Shown here one piece after another: positions 14,602-23,126 of a stretch of DNA of 64,000 bases (position 1 is the first letter of the stretch; every line of letters begins with the position of its first letter). This DNA comes from Caulobacter sp. Root343 (GTDB lineage: Bacteria > Pseudomonadota > Alphaproteobacteria > Caulobacterales > Caulobacteraceae), in NCBI RefSeq assembly GCF_001425745.1, contig NZ_LMDF01000006.1:932035-996034 (forward strand), in the 5' to 3' direction. The notes beneath the pieces are model-generated. The model was not told where the DNA came from. It worked only from the letters and a program-made list of their open reading frames with translations, and did not search any database. The position numbers and the translations under genes were made by a program.

Positions 14602-15471
14602 CTACTGCACCGCGCCGGTCAGGACGAACGGGCCGATTCCGCCCTGGTGCGTGCCGCTCTGCTCGCAGGTGTTGGAATATACCCATCCGATAAAGCCGCC
14701 GTACGAGCACAGCACCTGATCGTAACCACTGTAGGTCTTTCCGGCGTTGACGCTGCCTGGCGGCAACGGGCCGACCTGGTTGTAGCGGTTCGACTGGCCA
14801 GGGACCCAGCTGACGGTCCCCGAGACCAGGGTCAGGAACTGGATGTTCTTGGTCGCCAGCCGAATGCCGCCGCCGTAGCTGCCGTTGCAGGCCGAGCCGT
14901 CCCACCAGCCGGCCCAGGGACGGTCGTACTGGCCCAAGCCTCGACACACCGGCGCTTGGGCCATGTTGGCGCCCTTGACCACATTGGCCGGAGGCGACGC
15001 CGCCGCGACCCAGGCATAGACCGGGGTGCTGGTCGGCAAGTCGCTCCAGGCGATGTCGACCTTGGCGTCGCTCTGACCCCAGACGCTGACGGTCTTGGCG
15101 CCGGGATCGACGGTCATCTTGTAGACGTAGCGCGCCCCGTCGCGAGTGACGTTCTTCAGCACCTGGCCGTTGGCGTCATAGCTGACGATCCCGTACGAGA
15201 CGCGATTGTCGATGAAGCTGTAGGCCCAGGTCGTGACCCCGCCGTACTGGATGACGGGGCAGGTCGGGCTAGGCGCGCCGGTGTTGGGATTCGGCGTGCA
15301 GGTGACCTTGAGGCCGGCCGGCACGGGCGGATTGCTGTTGGCGGGAACGGTGGCGATCTGCGGCGGGGTCTGGGCCTGTGACGCGGATGTCGCGCCCAAG
15401 GCGGCGCAGAGGCCGCTCGCTCCGATCAGGGCGGCTTTGAAAGCGTAGGCGACTGCTCGACGATAGGTCAT
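14602..15471 (-). CDS. Exported protein of unknown function
   Basis: A 289-residue protein with a signal peptide (basic start, hydrophobic core, cleavage near ASQA-QTP, about residue 33). The mature part is rich in Ser, Gly, Pro, Tyr and Trp, has several Cys (for example VTCTP, SPTCPV, VCRGLG, SACNGS, LCSYGG, NTCEQ) and so probably forms disulfides in the periplasm or outside. The last part (YSGYDQVLCSYGGFIGWVYS) looks like a repeated beta-sandwich element. I do not recognise the family. The AT-rich gap upstream (15472-15566) probably holds its promoter. Confidence 0.72.
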   Translation of the reverse strand: MTYRRAVAYAFKAALIGASGLCAALGATSASQAQTPPQIATVPANSNPPVPAGLKVTCTPNPNTGAPSPTCPVIQYGGVTTWAYSFIDNRVSYGIVSYDANGQVLKNVTRDGARYVYKMTVDPGAKTVSVWGQSDAKVDIAWSDLPTSTPVYAWVAAASPPANVVKGANMAQAPVCRGLGQYDRPWAGWWDGSACNGSYGGGIRLATKNIQFLTLVSGTVSWVPGQSNRYNQVGPLPPGSVNAGKTYSGYDQVLCSYGGFIGWVYSNTCEQSGTHQGGIGPFVLTGAVQ

Positions 15472-15566
15472 GGCGTCCCTCCCAGGATCTTTGACAAGGG
15501 GAGAGTAACGCCGTTATGTGAAATTAGACTGTGAGTTGTATCACATTATAATTCTCTCATAAGTCG

Positions 15567-16394
15567 TCAATCAGGTTGCCCATCCTCCGGCGGCGGAGGC
15601 ACGGCCGGCGGCTGGGGGCGGTTCGACTCGCCCGCCCGCAACCCACCCCCTCCGGCCAGCAAATCTTCATAGGCCCGCCGTTGGCGAGAGAAGTCCGCGC
15701 CTCGCGGCAGCACGGCGTCGAAGCGCGGGTCGCGCCCGACCACCGCGCCGAGGGCGGCCGTCAGGATGGATGCGATCGACCCTACCTCGGCATCGTCGCA
15801 GGCCCGGCGCAGATGGCGGGCCTGGCCCGGGACGAGCAGGGTGACGTCCCACGAGACGCCGTCGACGCACAGCGCCGACACCGCGCCGCCGCCATAGTCG
15901 ACGATCACCGAACGCGGTTGGCTCCAGGCCGGATCTGTAGGCAAGGCCCGCAGGGGCGCGATCTGTAGGGCGGCCAGTTCGGCGTTGATATCGACCCGAC
16001 GGCCGATCTCGGGCGTGCAGCAGCCCAGTCCGGCGCGGGCCTGGACGAAGGCGCGGCCGTCGCGGCGCAGGGTGACGCGGACCAAGGCCTGGCGCACGCC
16101 ACGTGCGGGCCGGGCCCAGACTTCCAGGATCAGTTCGCCGCGCTTGAGCACCTGGCTCTGCAGTGGCTGTAGGCCCCAGAGGCGATAGAGCAGGGGCGGG
16201 ACGCCGTTGTCGATCGGGATCGGCTGCTCGTCACGGCCGGGGCGGCGATTATACAGCGGCTCGACTTCTGGCGGCGGCCGCGGAACCTCGGGTGACCACC
16301 AGATCGTCGGGTCAGGATAGGGCGCGGGCGGTGGCGGGGCCTGCTGAGCGGAAGCGAGGGCCAGCCCCGCGATCAATCCGGTCAGGCCGCTCAT
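15567..16394 (-). CDS. Exported Pro-rich protein of unknown function
   Basis: A 275-residue protein with a short signal peptide (MSGLTGLIAGLALASAQQ) and then a Pro-rich stretch (PPPPAPYPDPTIWW). A folded central region (~60-250) contains a CC pair (GLGCCTPE) and two more Cys (SALCVDG, RRACDD), and the end is Pro-rich and acidic. It looks like a periplasmic protein; I recognise no domain. It starts 12 bases after the ilvH stop and so may be read from the ilv transcript. Confidence 0.68.
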   Translation of the reverse strand: MSGLTGLIAGLALASAQQAPPPPAPYPDPTIWWSPEVPRPPPEVEPLYNRRPGRDEQPIPIDNGVPPLLYRLWGLQPLQSQVLKRGELILEVWARPARGVRQALVRVTLRRDGRAFVQARAGLGCCTPEIGRRVDINAELAALQIAPLRALPTDPAWSQPRSVIVDYGGGAVSALCVDGVSWDVTLLVPGQARHLRRACDDAEVGSIASILTAALGAVVGRDPRFDAVLPRGADFSRQRRAYEDLLAGGGGLRAGESNRPQPPAVPPPPEDGQPD

Positions 16395-16406
16395 CGCCCG
16401 TTTCCC

Positions 16407-16964
16407 TTACATGCCTTCGACGCCCCGCTCGATGGAAAGGACGCCCGTGCGGGAAAGTTCCACCAGGCCCAGCGGGCGCATCAGGTCCAGGAACTTGTCG
16501 ATCTTGGACGGCGCGCCCGAGATCTCGAACACGAAGCTTTCCAGCGTGGTGTCGACCGGCTTGGCGCGGAAGATCTCGGCGATGCGCAGGGCCTCGACGC
16601 GATCGACGCCCGAGCCGCGCACCTTGACCAGGGCCAGCTCGCGTTCGACGCCGTTGGGGTCGCGGGTCACATCGTGCACGCGGCGGACGTTGACCACCTT
16701 GTTCAGCTGGGCCTCGATCTGGTCCAGCACCTGGCGGGTGCCGCGCGTCACCACGGTGATGCGGCTGGTGTGGGCCTTGCGATCGGTCTCGGCGACCGTG
16801 AGGCTCTCGATGTTGTAACCGCGCGCGGCGAACAGGCCGACGATGCGATGCAGGACGCCGGGCTCGTTGTCGACGAGCAGGGCGAAGGTCGCGGTCTGCT
16901 CGACCTGGCCCGTGGGGCTAAGGTCGTAGGCCGAGGCGGGAGCGGGTTGGACGTTGGCGGTCAT
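16407..16964 (-). CDS. ilvN: Acetolactate synthase small (regulatory) subunit
   Basis: A 185-residue regulatory subunit with an N-terminal ACT domain: TFALLVDNEPGVLHRIVGLFAARGYNIESL is the classic ligand-binding loop for valine, followed by ITVVTRGTRQVLDQIEAQLNKVVNVRRV. The C-terminal half (ELALVKVRGS to ERGVEGM) is the subunit-activating domain. It binds IlvB and confers branched-chain amino acid feedback. It lies 41 bases downstream of ilvB in the same direction. The length is typical of the long (ilvH/ilvN alpha-type) form. Confidence 0.95.
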   Translation of the reverse strand: MTANVQPAPASAYDLSPTGQVEQTATFALLVDNEPGVLHRIVGLFAARGYNIESLTVAETDRKAHTSRITVVTRGTRQVLDQIEAQLNKVVNVRRVHDVTRDPNGVERELALVKVRGSGVDRVEALRIAEIFRAKPVDTTLESFVFEISGAPSKIDKFLDLMRPLGLVELSRTGVLSIERGVEGM

Positions 16965-17005
16965 GGATCGCTTCTATGCCAAAGGAAGGGGAGGGCGCGA
17001 GAGGC

Positions 17006-18811
17006 TTAGACCAGCCCCGCGCCATCCTCGCCGATCACGCTGCCGATGTCCTCGACCTCGCCCATGATCATCTCGTTATGGGCCTTGCCCGAGGGGATCA
17101 TCGGCAGGCAGTTCTCGTGCTTCTCGACACGGCAGTCGAAGATCACCGGCTTGTCGCTGTTGATCATCTCCAGGATCTTGCCGTCCAGCTCGGCGGGGTC
17201 GTCGCAGCGGATGCCGTGGGCGCCATAGGCCTCGGCCAGCTTCACGAAGTCGGGCAGGCTGTCCGAGTACGAGTGGCTGTAGCGCTCGCCGTGCAGCAGC
17301 TGCTGCCACTGGCGGACCATGCCCATCCATTCGTTGTTCAGGATGAAGATCTTGACCGGCAGGTCGAACTGGATCGCGGTCGACAGCTCCTGGATGCACA
17401 TCTGGATCGAGGCCTCGCCGGCGATGTCGACGACCAGGCTCTTGGGGTGGGCCAACTGCACGCCCAGGGCGGCGGGCAGGCCGTAGCCCATGGTGCCCAG
17501 ACCGCCGGAGGTCATCCAGCGGTTCGGCTCCTCGAAGCGGAAGAACTGAGCGGCCCACATCTGGTGCTGGCCGACCTCGGTGGTGATGTAGATGTCCTTG
17601 TCCTTGGTCAGCTCGTACAGGCGCTCGATGGCGTACTGCGGCTTGATGACCGTGTCGGAGCGTCGGTAGTTCAGGCACTGGCGGGCGCGCCACTGGTCGA
17701 TCTGGGCCCACCAGTCGGACAAGGCGGCCTTGTTGGGCTGGTGGCCGCCCGCTTTCCAGGCCGCGATCAGGTCTTCAAGAATGCTGCCGGCGTCGCCGAC
17801 GATCGGCAGGTCGACGCGGACGTTCTTGTTGATCGACGAGGCGTCGATATCGATGTGGATCTTCTTGCTGCCAGGCGAAAAGGCGTCGAGGCGTCCGGTG
17901 ACGCGATCGTCGAAGCGGGCGCCGACGCAGATCATCACGTCGCAATCGTGCATGGCGTTGTTGGCTTCGAACGTGCCGTGCATGCCCAGCATGCCCAGCC
18001 AGGCCGGATCGGCCGCCGGGAAGGCGCCCAGGCCCATCAGGGTCGAGGTGACCGGCGCCCCGGTCAGCGCCTGGAACTCGCGCAGGGCCTGGCTGGCCTT
18101 CGGGCCGGCGTTGATGACGCCGCCGCCAGTGTAGAAGATCGGCCGGCGAGCGCCCGCGATCAGCCTGGCCGCTTCGGCGATCCGACCCGCGTCGCCCTTG
18201 GTCTTGGGCGCATAGGCGTGGGTCGAGGCGACTTCCGTCGGACCGTAATATTCGCCCTTGGCGAACTGGACGTCCTTGGGGATGTCGATCAGCACCGGAC
18301 CCGGACGGCCGGTGGTGGCGATCTTGAACGCCTCGTGGATGATCTGCGGCAGGTCGCGAACGTCTTTGACCAGATAATTGTGCTTGGTGCACGAGCGGGT
18401 CATGCCGACCGTGTCGGCTTCCTGGAAGGCGTCGGTGCCGATCAGATGGGTGGGGACCTGGCCGGTGATGACGACCATCGGGATCGAGTCCATCAGGGCG
18501 TCCATGATGCCGGTAATGGCGTTGGTCGCGCCCGGGCCCGAGGTGACCAGGACGACCCCAGGCTTGCCCGAGCTGCGGGCGTAGCCCTCGGCCGCGTGGG
18601 TCGCGCCCTGCTCGTGACGGACCAGAATGTGCTGCAGACGCGGCTCGTGGAACAGCGCGTCGTAGATCGGCAGGACCGCCCCGCCCGGATAGCCGAACAG
18701 AACCTCGACGCCCTGGTCCACGAGGCCGCGGACCACGATCTCGGCGCCGGTCATGGCGCGGGAGGTGTCGGCGGCGGGAGCGGTGCTCTCGATGGTTTGA
18801 TGGGCGGTCAT
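17006..18811 (-). CDS. ilvB: Acetolactate synthase large (catalytic) subunit
   Basis: A 601-residue thiamine-diphosphate enzyme making acetolactate and acetohydroxybutyrate for Val, Leu and Ile. Seen: VEVLFGYPGGAVLPIYDAL and HEQGATHAAEGYARSSGKPG (the catalytic Glu region), then VLVTSGPGATN. The FAD/central domain follows (MGLGAFPAADP, FDDRVTGR), then the TDP-binding part GEASIQMCIQELSTA...LNNEWMGMVRQWQ, with the metal motif in the D-x-A-G-E-A form common in alphaproteobacteria. The order ilvB-ilvN is standard. A leader peptide and terminator hairpin upstream (18867-18959) suggest attenuation. Confidence 0.97.
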   Translation of the reverse strand: MTAHQTIESTAPAADTSRAMTGAEIVVRGLVDQGVEVLFGYPGGAVLPIYDALFHEPRLQHILVRHEQGATHAAEGYARSSGKPGVVLVTSGPGATNAITGIMDALMDSIPMVVITGQVPTHLIGTDAFQEADTVGMTRSCTKHNYLVKDVRDLPQIIHEAFKIATTGRPGPVLIDIPKDVQFAKGEYYGPTEVASTHAYAPKTKGDAGRIAEAARLIAGARRPIFYTGGGVINAGPKASQALREFQALTGAPVTSTLMGLGAFPAADPAWLGMLGMHGTFEANNAMHDCDVMICVGARFDDRVTGRLDAFSPGSKKIHIDIDASSINKNVRVDLPIVGDAGSILEDLIAAWKAGGHQPNKAALSDWWAQIDQWRARQCLNYRRSDTVIKPQYAIERLYELTKDKDIYITTEVGQHQMWAAQFFRFEEPNRWMTSGGLGTMGYGLPAALGVQLAHPKSLVVDIAGEASIQMCIQELSTAIQFDLPVKIFILNNEWMGMVRQWQQLLHGERYSHSYSDSLPDFVKLAEAYGAHGIRCDDPAELDGKILEMINSDKPVIFDCRVEKHENCLPMIPSGKAHNEMIMGEVEDIGSVIGEDGAGLV

Positions 18812-18866
18812 GGGACGGATCCGGTGGGAAGCTGGGGGGAAGCCAAGGAACGGGGAAGTGGAAAAG

Positions 18867-18889
18867 AAAAAAGGTCCCGAAGGACCTTT
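18867..18889 (-). terminator. Attenuator terminator in the ilvB leader
   Basis: On the minus strand, AAAGGTCC (18889-18882), loop TTCG, GGACCTTT (18877-18870) followed by T residues to about 18867. It lies 56 bases before the ilvB ATG and after a short leader frame, so it is positioned to stop transcription before the operon. Confidence 0.8.
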
Positions 18890-18908
18890 GCGCGCGCGAC
18901 CGAGCTAC

Positions 18909-18926
18909 GACGTGACTTCTAGGTCA
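18909..18926 (-). promoter_or_regulatory. Competing leader hairpin upstream of the attenuator
   Basis: GTGAC (18925-18921) and GTCAC (18914-18910), separated by CTAGAA, form a hairpin that includes the leader stop codon. The GACCT within the first arm could alternatively pair with AGGTC of the terminator's first arm, which would give an antiterminator. This is the expected arrangement for amino-acid attenuation, but it was folded by eye. Confidence 0.55.
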
Positions 18927-18959
18927 CCCCGCGAACGGCCGCTCCATAAGTACGATCAT
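18924..18959 (-). CDS. Candidate ilvB leader peptide
   Basis: An 11-codon frame, MIVLMERPFAG, beginning with consecutive Ile, Val and Leu codons, the three end products of the pathway. Its stop overlaps the first arm of the leader hairpin. No clear ribosome binding site is visible, and an overlapping frame starting further upstream (MTHSVALEQDS...) is an alternative. Transcription attenuation of ilvBN has been described for C. crescentus as I recall, which supports the reading. Confidence 0.55.
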   Translation of the reverse strand: MIVLMERPFAG

Positions 18960-19021
18960 GGTTTTGCGCACGAGTCTTGCTCCAAAGCTACGGAATGGGT
19001 CATGACACGCGCCCGATGGAG

Positions 19022-19027
19022 CGTCAA
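19022..19027 (-). promoter_or_regulatory. Possible -35 box of the ilvB promoter
   Basis: TTGACG on the minus strand, 63 bases before the leader frame. Caulobacter housekeeping promoters favour TTGAC-type -35 boxes. No convincing -10 element is visible at the right distance, so this is tentative. Confidence 0.3.
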
Positions 19028-19145
19028 GGCGCTGTTTGTCGCAAGGTTGTGCCTTTGCCGAGCGGTGTGACCTTACCGGAGTTTCACGTGACAGGGGCAG
19101 GTTTCACCCGTCACCGTCGCGCGCCTGCAATCGGGGAGCGTTTCA

Positions 19146-20213
19146 GTGTTTGGACGGCGAGATTTTTTGGCCGGGACGGCGGCTTTCGGCTTGGCCCAAA
19201 CCGCGACGGCCAGAGTGCTGTCGGGCGGAGCCGCCGACAAGGCGGTCGATGCATTCCTCAAGACCCAACCGTTCCAGGGCGTGGTCCTGATCGGCAAGGC
19301 GGGCAAGCCGATCTATTCCCGCGCGATCGGGTTCGCCGACGTCGAGGCCAAACGACCCGCGACGCTCGGAACGCCCTATGCCGTCGCCTCGATCTCCAAA
19401 TGGCTGACCTCGACCGCGCTGCTGCGGCTGGCCGAGACGGGCAAGCTCGACCTGGACGCGCCAATCGTCCGCTACCTGCCCGACTACCGCGCCGATACGG
19501 GCGCAAAGGTCACCCTGCGGCGGCTGATGACCAACACCAGCGGCATTCCGAACGGCTTCGCCACCTGGACCAAGGCCAATCCCGATCCCGACCTGTTCAA
19601 GAAGACCTTCACGACCGCCGAGGCCGTGAAGCGGTGGTGCTCGGGCGACCTGGCCTTCGAGCCCGGGACCAGATTCGACTACGTGCTGACCAACTGGATC
19701 ATTGTCACGGCGATCATCGAAGCGCTGACCGGCAAAGCCTATGCCGAGGCGATGAACGAGCTGGTGATCGGGCCGCTGGGGCTTTCCCGCACGATGCCGG
19801 CCGATCCGGCGGACATCGCGATCTCATATCGCACGCTGGAGCCGCTGGTCCGGCAGTCCAATGATCGCTTTCCCTTCATGTCTGCCAGCGGGGGCTATGT
19901 CAGCACGGCCGGCGACCTGTTGAAGGCGGCCCACGCCGTGTTCGACGGGACGCTCCTCCCGCCGGCCCGCAAGAAAGAGCTGCTGACCGTGGGCTGGCCC
20001 GACCAGGATTATGCGTTGGGCGGCCGGGTTAAGAGCCTGTTCGCCGACGGCATGCCGCGGGTCTTCGCCTGGGAGACGGGCCGGGCGGCCGGCTATCGCT
20101 CGGTGCTGGGGCATCGCTTCGACGACCAGACCACCGTCGTGCTGTTGAACAATACCAGCATCACGCAGAAGGCGATGGACGAGTTCGCCTACGCGCTGTT
20201 CGGGACGGTTTAG
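19146..20213 (+). CDS. Tat-type exported serine hydrolase (beta-lactamase/CubicO family)
   Basis: A 355-residue protein starting at a GTG. The N-terminus MFGRRDFLAGTAAFGLAQ carries a twin-arginine motif, so export by Tat is likely. Seen: the nucleophile motif ASISKW (S-I-S-K), MTNTSGI after it, FDYVLTNW where YxN is expected, and GHRF near the end. Aligned with the usual 'PGTRF-x-YSN-TN' pattern, the YSN triad reads YVL, so the catalytic Asn is replaced by Leu. The enzyme may therefore be inactive, or unusual in mechanism. It is tail-to-tail with the cinA-like gene (four-base overlap). Confidence 0.85.
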   Translation: MFGRRDFLAGTAAFGLAQTATARVLSGGAADKAVDAFLKTQPFQGVVLIGKAGKPIYSRAIGFADVEAKRPATLGTPYAVASISKWLTSTALLRLAETGKLDLDAPIVRYLPDYRADTGAKVTLRRLMTNTSGIPNGFATWTKANPDPDLFKKTFTTAEAVKRWCSGDLAFEPGTRFDYVLTNWIIVTAIIEALTGKAYAEAMNELVIGPLGLSRTMPADPADIAISYRTLEPLVRQSNDRFPFMSASGGYVSTAGDLLKAAHAVFDGTLLPPARKKELLTVGWPDQDYALGGRVKSLFADGMPRVFAWETGRAAGYRSVLGHRFDDQTTVVLLNNTSITQKAMDEFAYALFGTV

Positions 20214-20710
20214 GCTTCGAGCGGCTCTTTCTCCAGAGTCTGGGCCAGCAGCTCGAGCGCGGCCGCCGCGAAGGCCCGCATGTTGGGGGCGCGCTCGGCG
20301 CTGGCCGTCTCCAGGGTGGCGCTGGCCGAGGTTTCCTCGCCGACCACGGCCATGCAGCAGTGGCCGGGCGCGTCGCCGTAGCGGTTGCCGTCGGGCCCGG
20401 CCGCACCGGTCTCCGACAGGCCCCAGGTCGCCTTTAGGTTCTTGCGGGCCACGCGAGCCAGCATGACCGCGTAGGGCTCGCTGGCGGAGCGAAGACCGTC
20501 CATGGCCTTCTGCGGAATGTCCATCAGGGTCAGGCGAGCCCGCGCCGTGTAGACGACGGCGCCGCCGACATAGAACTTCGACGCGCCCGGCACCGCCAGC
20601 AGGGCTGCCGAGATCAGGCCGCCGGCCGAGGACTCGGCGATGGCGACGGTCTCGCCGCGAGCGATCAGACGCTCGGCGACGCGTTCGGCCATGGCGTTGA
20701 GGTCGGACAT
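20210..20710 (-). CDS. CinA C-terminal domain protein, nicotinamide-nucleotide amidase (PncC-like)
   Basis: A 166-residue single-domain protein. Seen: the family opening VAIAESSAGGLISAALLAVPGASKFYVGG (E-S-S-A-G-G nucleophile region), followed by VVYTARARLTLMDIP, and GLSETGAAGPDG in the second half. Known: this domain hydrolyses NMN to nicotinate mononucleotide in NAD recycling. It is a stand-alone form without the CinA N-terminal pyrophosphatase domain. I start at the ATG at 20710; the longer frame to 20770 includes an upstream region with an Arg-rich, unlikely peptide. Confidence 0.85.
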   Translation of the reverse strand: MSDLNAMAERVAERLIARGETVAIAESSAGGLISAALLAVPGASKFYVGGAVVYTARARLTLMDIPQKAMDGLRSASEPYAVMLARVARKNLKATWGLSETGAAGPDGNRYGDAPGHCCMAVVGEETSASATLETASAERAPNMRAFAAAALELLAQTLEKEPLEA

Positions 20711-20805
20711 CTTGACTCTTTCGTGATGGGCGGCCCCTTCCATAGGGGCAAGACGCGAACCTGCAAACACGCGTGGTTGAAGGCTCTCGCCAAGATTGAG
20801 CGAAC

Positions 20806-21360
20806 GTGCTCAGCATGGCCAAGCTCAACCCGGAGATCCCCGTGCTCGTTCAAGCCGCCACGCCGCCCGCCGCGGCCGCGCCCGCCGTTCCCGTGCAGCC
20901 GCCGCTGCAAAGGCTGGCGCCGATCTCGCAGAAGACCCGGCCGCTGGTGTTGACCAAGGGCGGACGGACCGAGAAGGCGCTGGTGCGTTATCAGATCTTC
21001 ATCCGTACGACCGTCAGGCCGGGCGCGGTCCCGGCGACCGCCGAGGGCGTAAGCGTCAGCGCGATACCGTGCGCCTGGACGGTCGAGTCGTTTCTGCAGC
21101 GTGACATCTGCTTCTATTCGATGACCGGTCTCCTGGCCTGCACCAACGGCGACACCACCCCGCTGAAGGCGACGGACACGGGTCAGGCCGACCTGCCGGT
21201 CGGAACGGTCTGCGAGGTGTTCGCCAAGCCGGTGGAGGGCGCCGAGAGTCGGGTGATCGCATCCGTGGATCGCACCAAGGACCAACTGTACGACGACGAT
21301 TACAAGCTGGTCGTCACGCCACAACTGGTCCGCGGCGGGACCACGATCACGGAACGCTGA
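20806..21360 (+). CDS. Protein of unknown function
   Basis: A 184-residue protein with an Ala/Pro-rich start (residues 15-40) and a folded remainder with four Cys (IPCAWT, DICFYS, LLACTNG, GTVCEV). The [11 protein letters not shown] and [13 protein letters not shown] strands suggest a beta-rich fold. There is no clear signal peptide from this start. The start is uncertain: GTG at 20806 or ATG at 20815, neither with a strong ribosome binding site. It is convergent with miaA (14-base overlap). I do not recognise the family. Confidence 0.6.
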   Translation: MLSMAKLNPEIPVLVQAATPPAAAAPAVPVQPPLQRLAPISQKTRPLVLTKGGRTEKALVRYQIFIRTTVRPGAVPATAEGVSVSAIPCAWTVESFLQRDICFYSMTGLLACTNGDTTPLKATDTGQADLPVGTVCEVFAKPVEGAESRVIASVDRTKDQLYDDDYKLVVTPQLVRGGTTITER

Positions 21361-22258
21361 TCCGCTCCCAGTCCGGCGTCTGGTTGCGGAACCAGGTCAG
21401 CTGGCGCTTGGCGTAGCGGCGAGTCTCCTGGCGCGCGGCGTCCAGGGCCTGGTCCAGCGTGGTCTCGCCGCGCAGGTGGGCGGCGAACTCGCGATAGCCG
21501 ACGGCCTTGAGGGCGGGGAGGGACGGATCCAGGCCTCGCGCCTCCATGGCCGCCACCTCGTCGAGCGCGCCTTGCTCGACCATGACCGACAGGCGCGCGT
21601 CGCAGTGGGCGTAGAGCTCGGCGCGCGGCGGATCCAGCACCACGCCCTTCCAGCTGTCGGGCGCGAGGGCCGGCTTGGTGTCGGTCTGCCAGGCGGTCAG
21701 CGACTTGCCGGTGGCGATGGCCACGGCGTGGGCGCGGACCAGGCGCTGGCGGTCGCCGACCTCGATGCGCGCCTCGGCCTGCGGATCGAGCGGCTTGAGG
21801 ATCTCGCGGAAGTCTTCCTCACCCCGCGCCGCGTAGAGCAGGCCTGAGATCTCGCGCTGCGTCTCGGACACCGGCGGCACGTCGGCCAGGCCGTGGGTCA
21901 GGGCGCGGAAATAGAGGCCGGTGCCGCCGACCACGATGGCCGCATTGCCGCGCGCCTCGATCTCGGCCAGCACCTTGGTCGCCGCGTCCAGCCAGCGGCC
22001 GACCGACCAGGCGACGGCCGCGTCGACGACCTCGAACAGGTGATGGGGCGCCCTGGCGGTCTCGTCTGGCGAAGGTCCGGCGGTCAGCACGCGCAGGCCG
22101 GCGTAGATCTGCATGGAGTCGGCGTTGACGATCTCGCCGCCGATCCGCTCGGCCAATTGCAGGGCATGAGCCGACTTGCCGCTTGCGGTCGGGCCGGCAA
22201 TCAGCCAGATGCGGGGCGCGATGTCCGAACTCTCCACCATCCCGACCGTCCTCACCAT
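21347..22258 (-). CDS. miaA: tRNA dimethylallyltransferase
   Basis: A 303-residue enzyme that transfers dimethylallyl from DMAPP to A37 of tRNAs reading UNN codons. Seen: the P-loop [11 protein letters not shown] near residue 20, [39 protein letters not shown], and the C-terminal [14 protein letters not shown]...[14 protein letters not shown]. All catalytic motifs are intact. The start is either 22258 or an internal ATG at 22240; either way it overlaps the 5' end of the divergent serB gene. Confidence 0.96.
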   Translation of the reverse strand: MVRTVGMVESSDIAPRIWLIAGPTASGKSAHALQLAERIGGEIVNADSMQIYAGLRVLTAGPSPDETARAPHHLFEVVDAAVAWSVGRWLDAATKVLAEIEARGNAAIVVGGTGLYFRALTHGLADVPPVSETQREISGLLYAARGEEDFREILKPLDPQAEARIEVGDRQRLVRAHAVAIATGKSLTAWQTDTKPALAPDSWKGVVLDPPRAELYAHCDARLSVMVEQGALDEVAAMEARGLDPSLPALKAVGYREFAAHLRGETTLDQALDAARQETRRYAKRQLTWFRNQTPDWERISVP

Positions 22259-23126
22259 CGTTGGGGCGAACCCCGACGCTTACGCACAAGCCGTTTCGCG
22301 CGTCGAAGGGTTGGTGTCCAGCCGCAGCGAGCGCCTCGGTCCGCTGGCGACGGATTTCTTCCTGAATACAGACAGGGCGCATTTCGGCGCGAAGATGCTG
22401 GGGATACCTGGCGGCACCGAAATCTTTTCAGATCTGCCGGTCGACTTTGCGGTTCAGCCCGTCGAGAACCGTCGGAAGCGCCTGCTGATCGCCGACATGG
22501 ACTCGACGATCATCAACGTCGAGTGCCTGGACGAACTGGCCGATTTCGCCGGCGTCAAGGAACAGGTCTCCGAGATCACCGAGCGCGCCATGCGCGGCGA
22601 ACTGGCCTTCGAGGGCGCCCTACGTGAGCGCGTGGGCATGCTGAAAGGTCTGGGGGTCGAGGCGCTGCGGACCTGCTACGACCAGCGGGTTCGGCTGAAC
22701 CCCGGCGCGGAGATCCTGGTCCGCACCATGGCCAGGAACGGCGCCCGCTGCGCCCTGGTCTCGGGCGGCTTCACCTTCTTCACCAGCCGGGTGGCCGAGG
22801 CCGCCGGCTTCCACCTGAACCGCGCCAACACCCTGATCGAGCTGGACGGCGTTCTGACCGGCCATGTCGGCGATCCGATCCTGGGCAAGGAAGCCAAGCT
22901 GGCCGCCCTCCAGGAAGAGACGGCCGCTCTGGGCCTGACGCCTGCCGACGCCCTGGCCGTCGGCGACGGGGCCAACGACCTGGCGATGATCGAAGCCGCT
23001 GGTCTGGGCGTGGCCTACCGCGCCAAGCCGATCGTGGCGGCCGAGGCCGACGCCAAGGTCGACCATACCGACCTGACCACTTTGCTCTACTTCCAGGGCT
23101 ACAAGATCGAGGAGTTCGTACAGTGA
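22221..23126 (+). CDS. serB: Phosphoserine phosphatase
   Basis: A 301-residue HAD-type enzyme, the last step of serine synthesis. Seen: an N-terminal ACT-like region (~1-75, [21 protein letters not shown]), then the nucleophile motif [16 protein letters not shown], motif II SGGFTFF, and the Mg-binding [17 protein letters not shown]. The start ATG at 22221 overlaps the start of miaA on the other strand by 20-38 bases. Its TGA overlaps the GTG of the next HAD gene by two bases, so the two phosphatases are coupled. Confidence 0.95.
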   Translation: MSELSTIPTVLTIVGANPDAYAQAVSRVEGLVSSRSERLGPLATDFFLNTDRAHFGAKMLGIPGGTEIFSDLPVDFAVQPVENRRKRLLIADMDSTIINVECLDELADFAGVKEQVSEITERAMRGELAFEGALRERVGMLKGLGVEALRTCYDQRVRLNPGAEILVRTMARNGARCALVSGGFTFFTSRVAEAAGFHLNRANTLIELDGVLTGHVGDPILGKEAKLAALQEETAALGLTPADALAVGDGANDLAMIEAAGLGVAYRAKPIVAAEADAKVDHTDLTTLLYFQGYKIEEFVQ

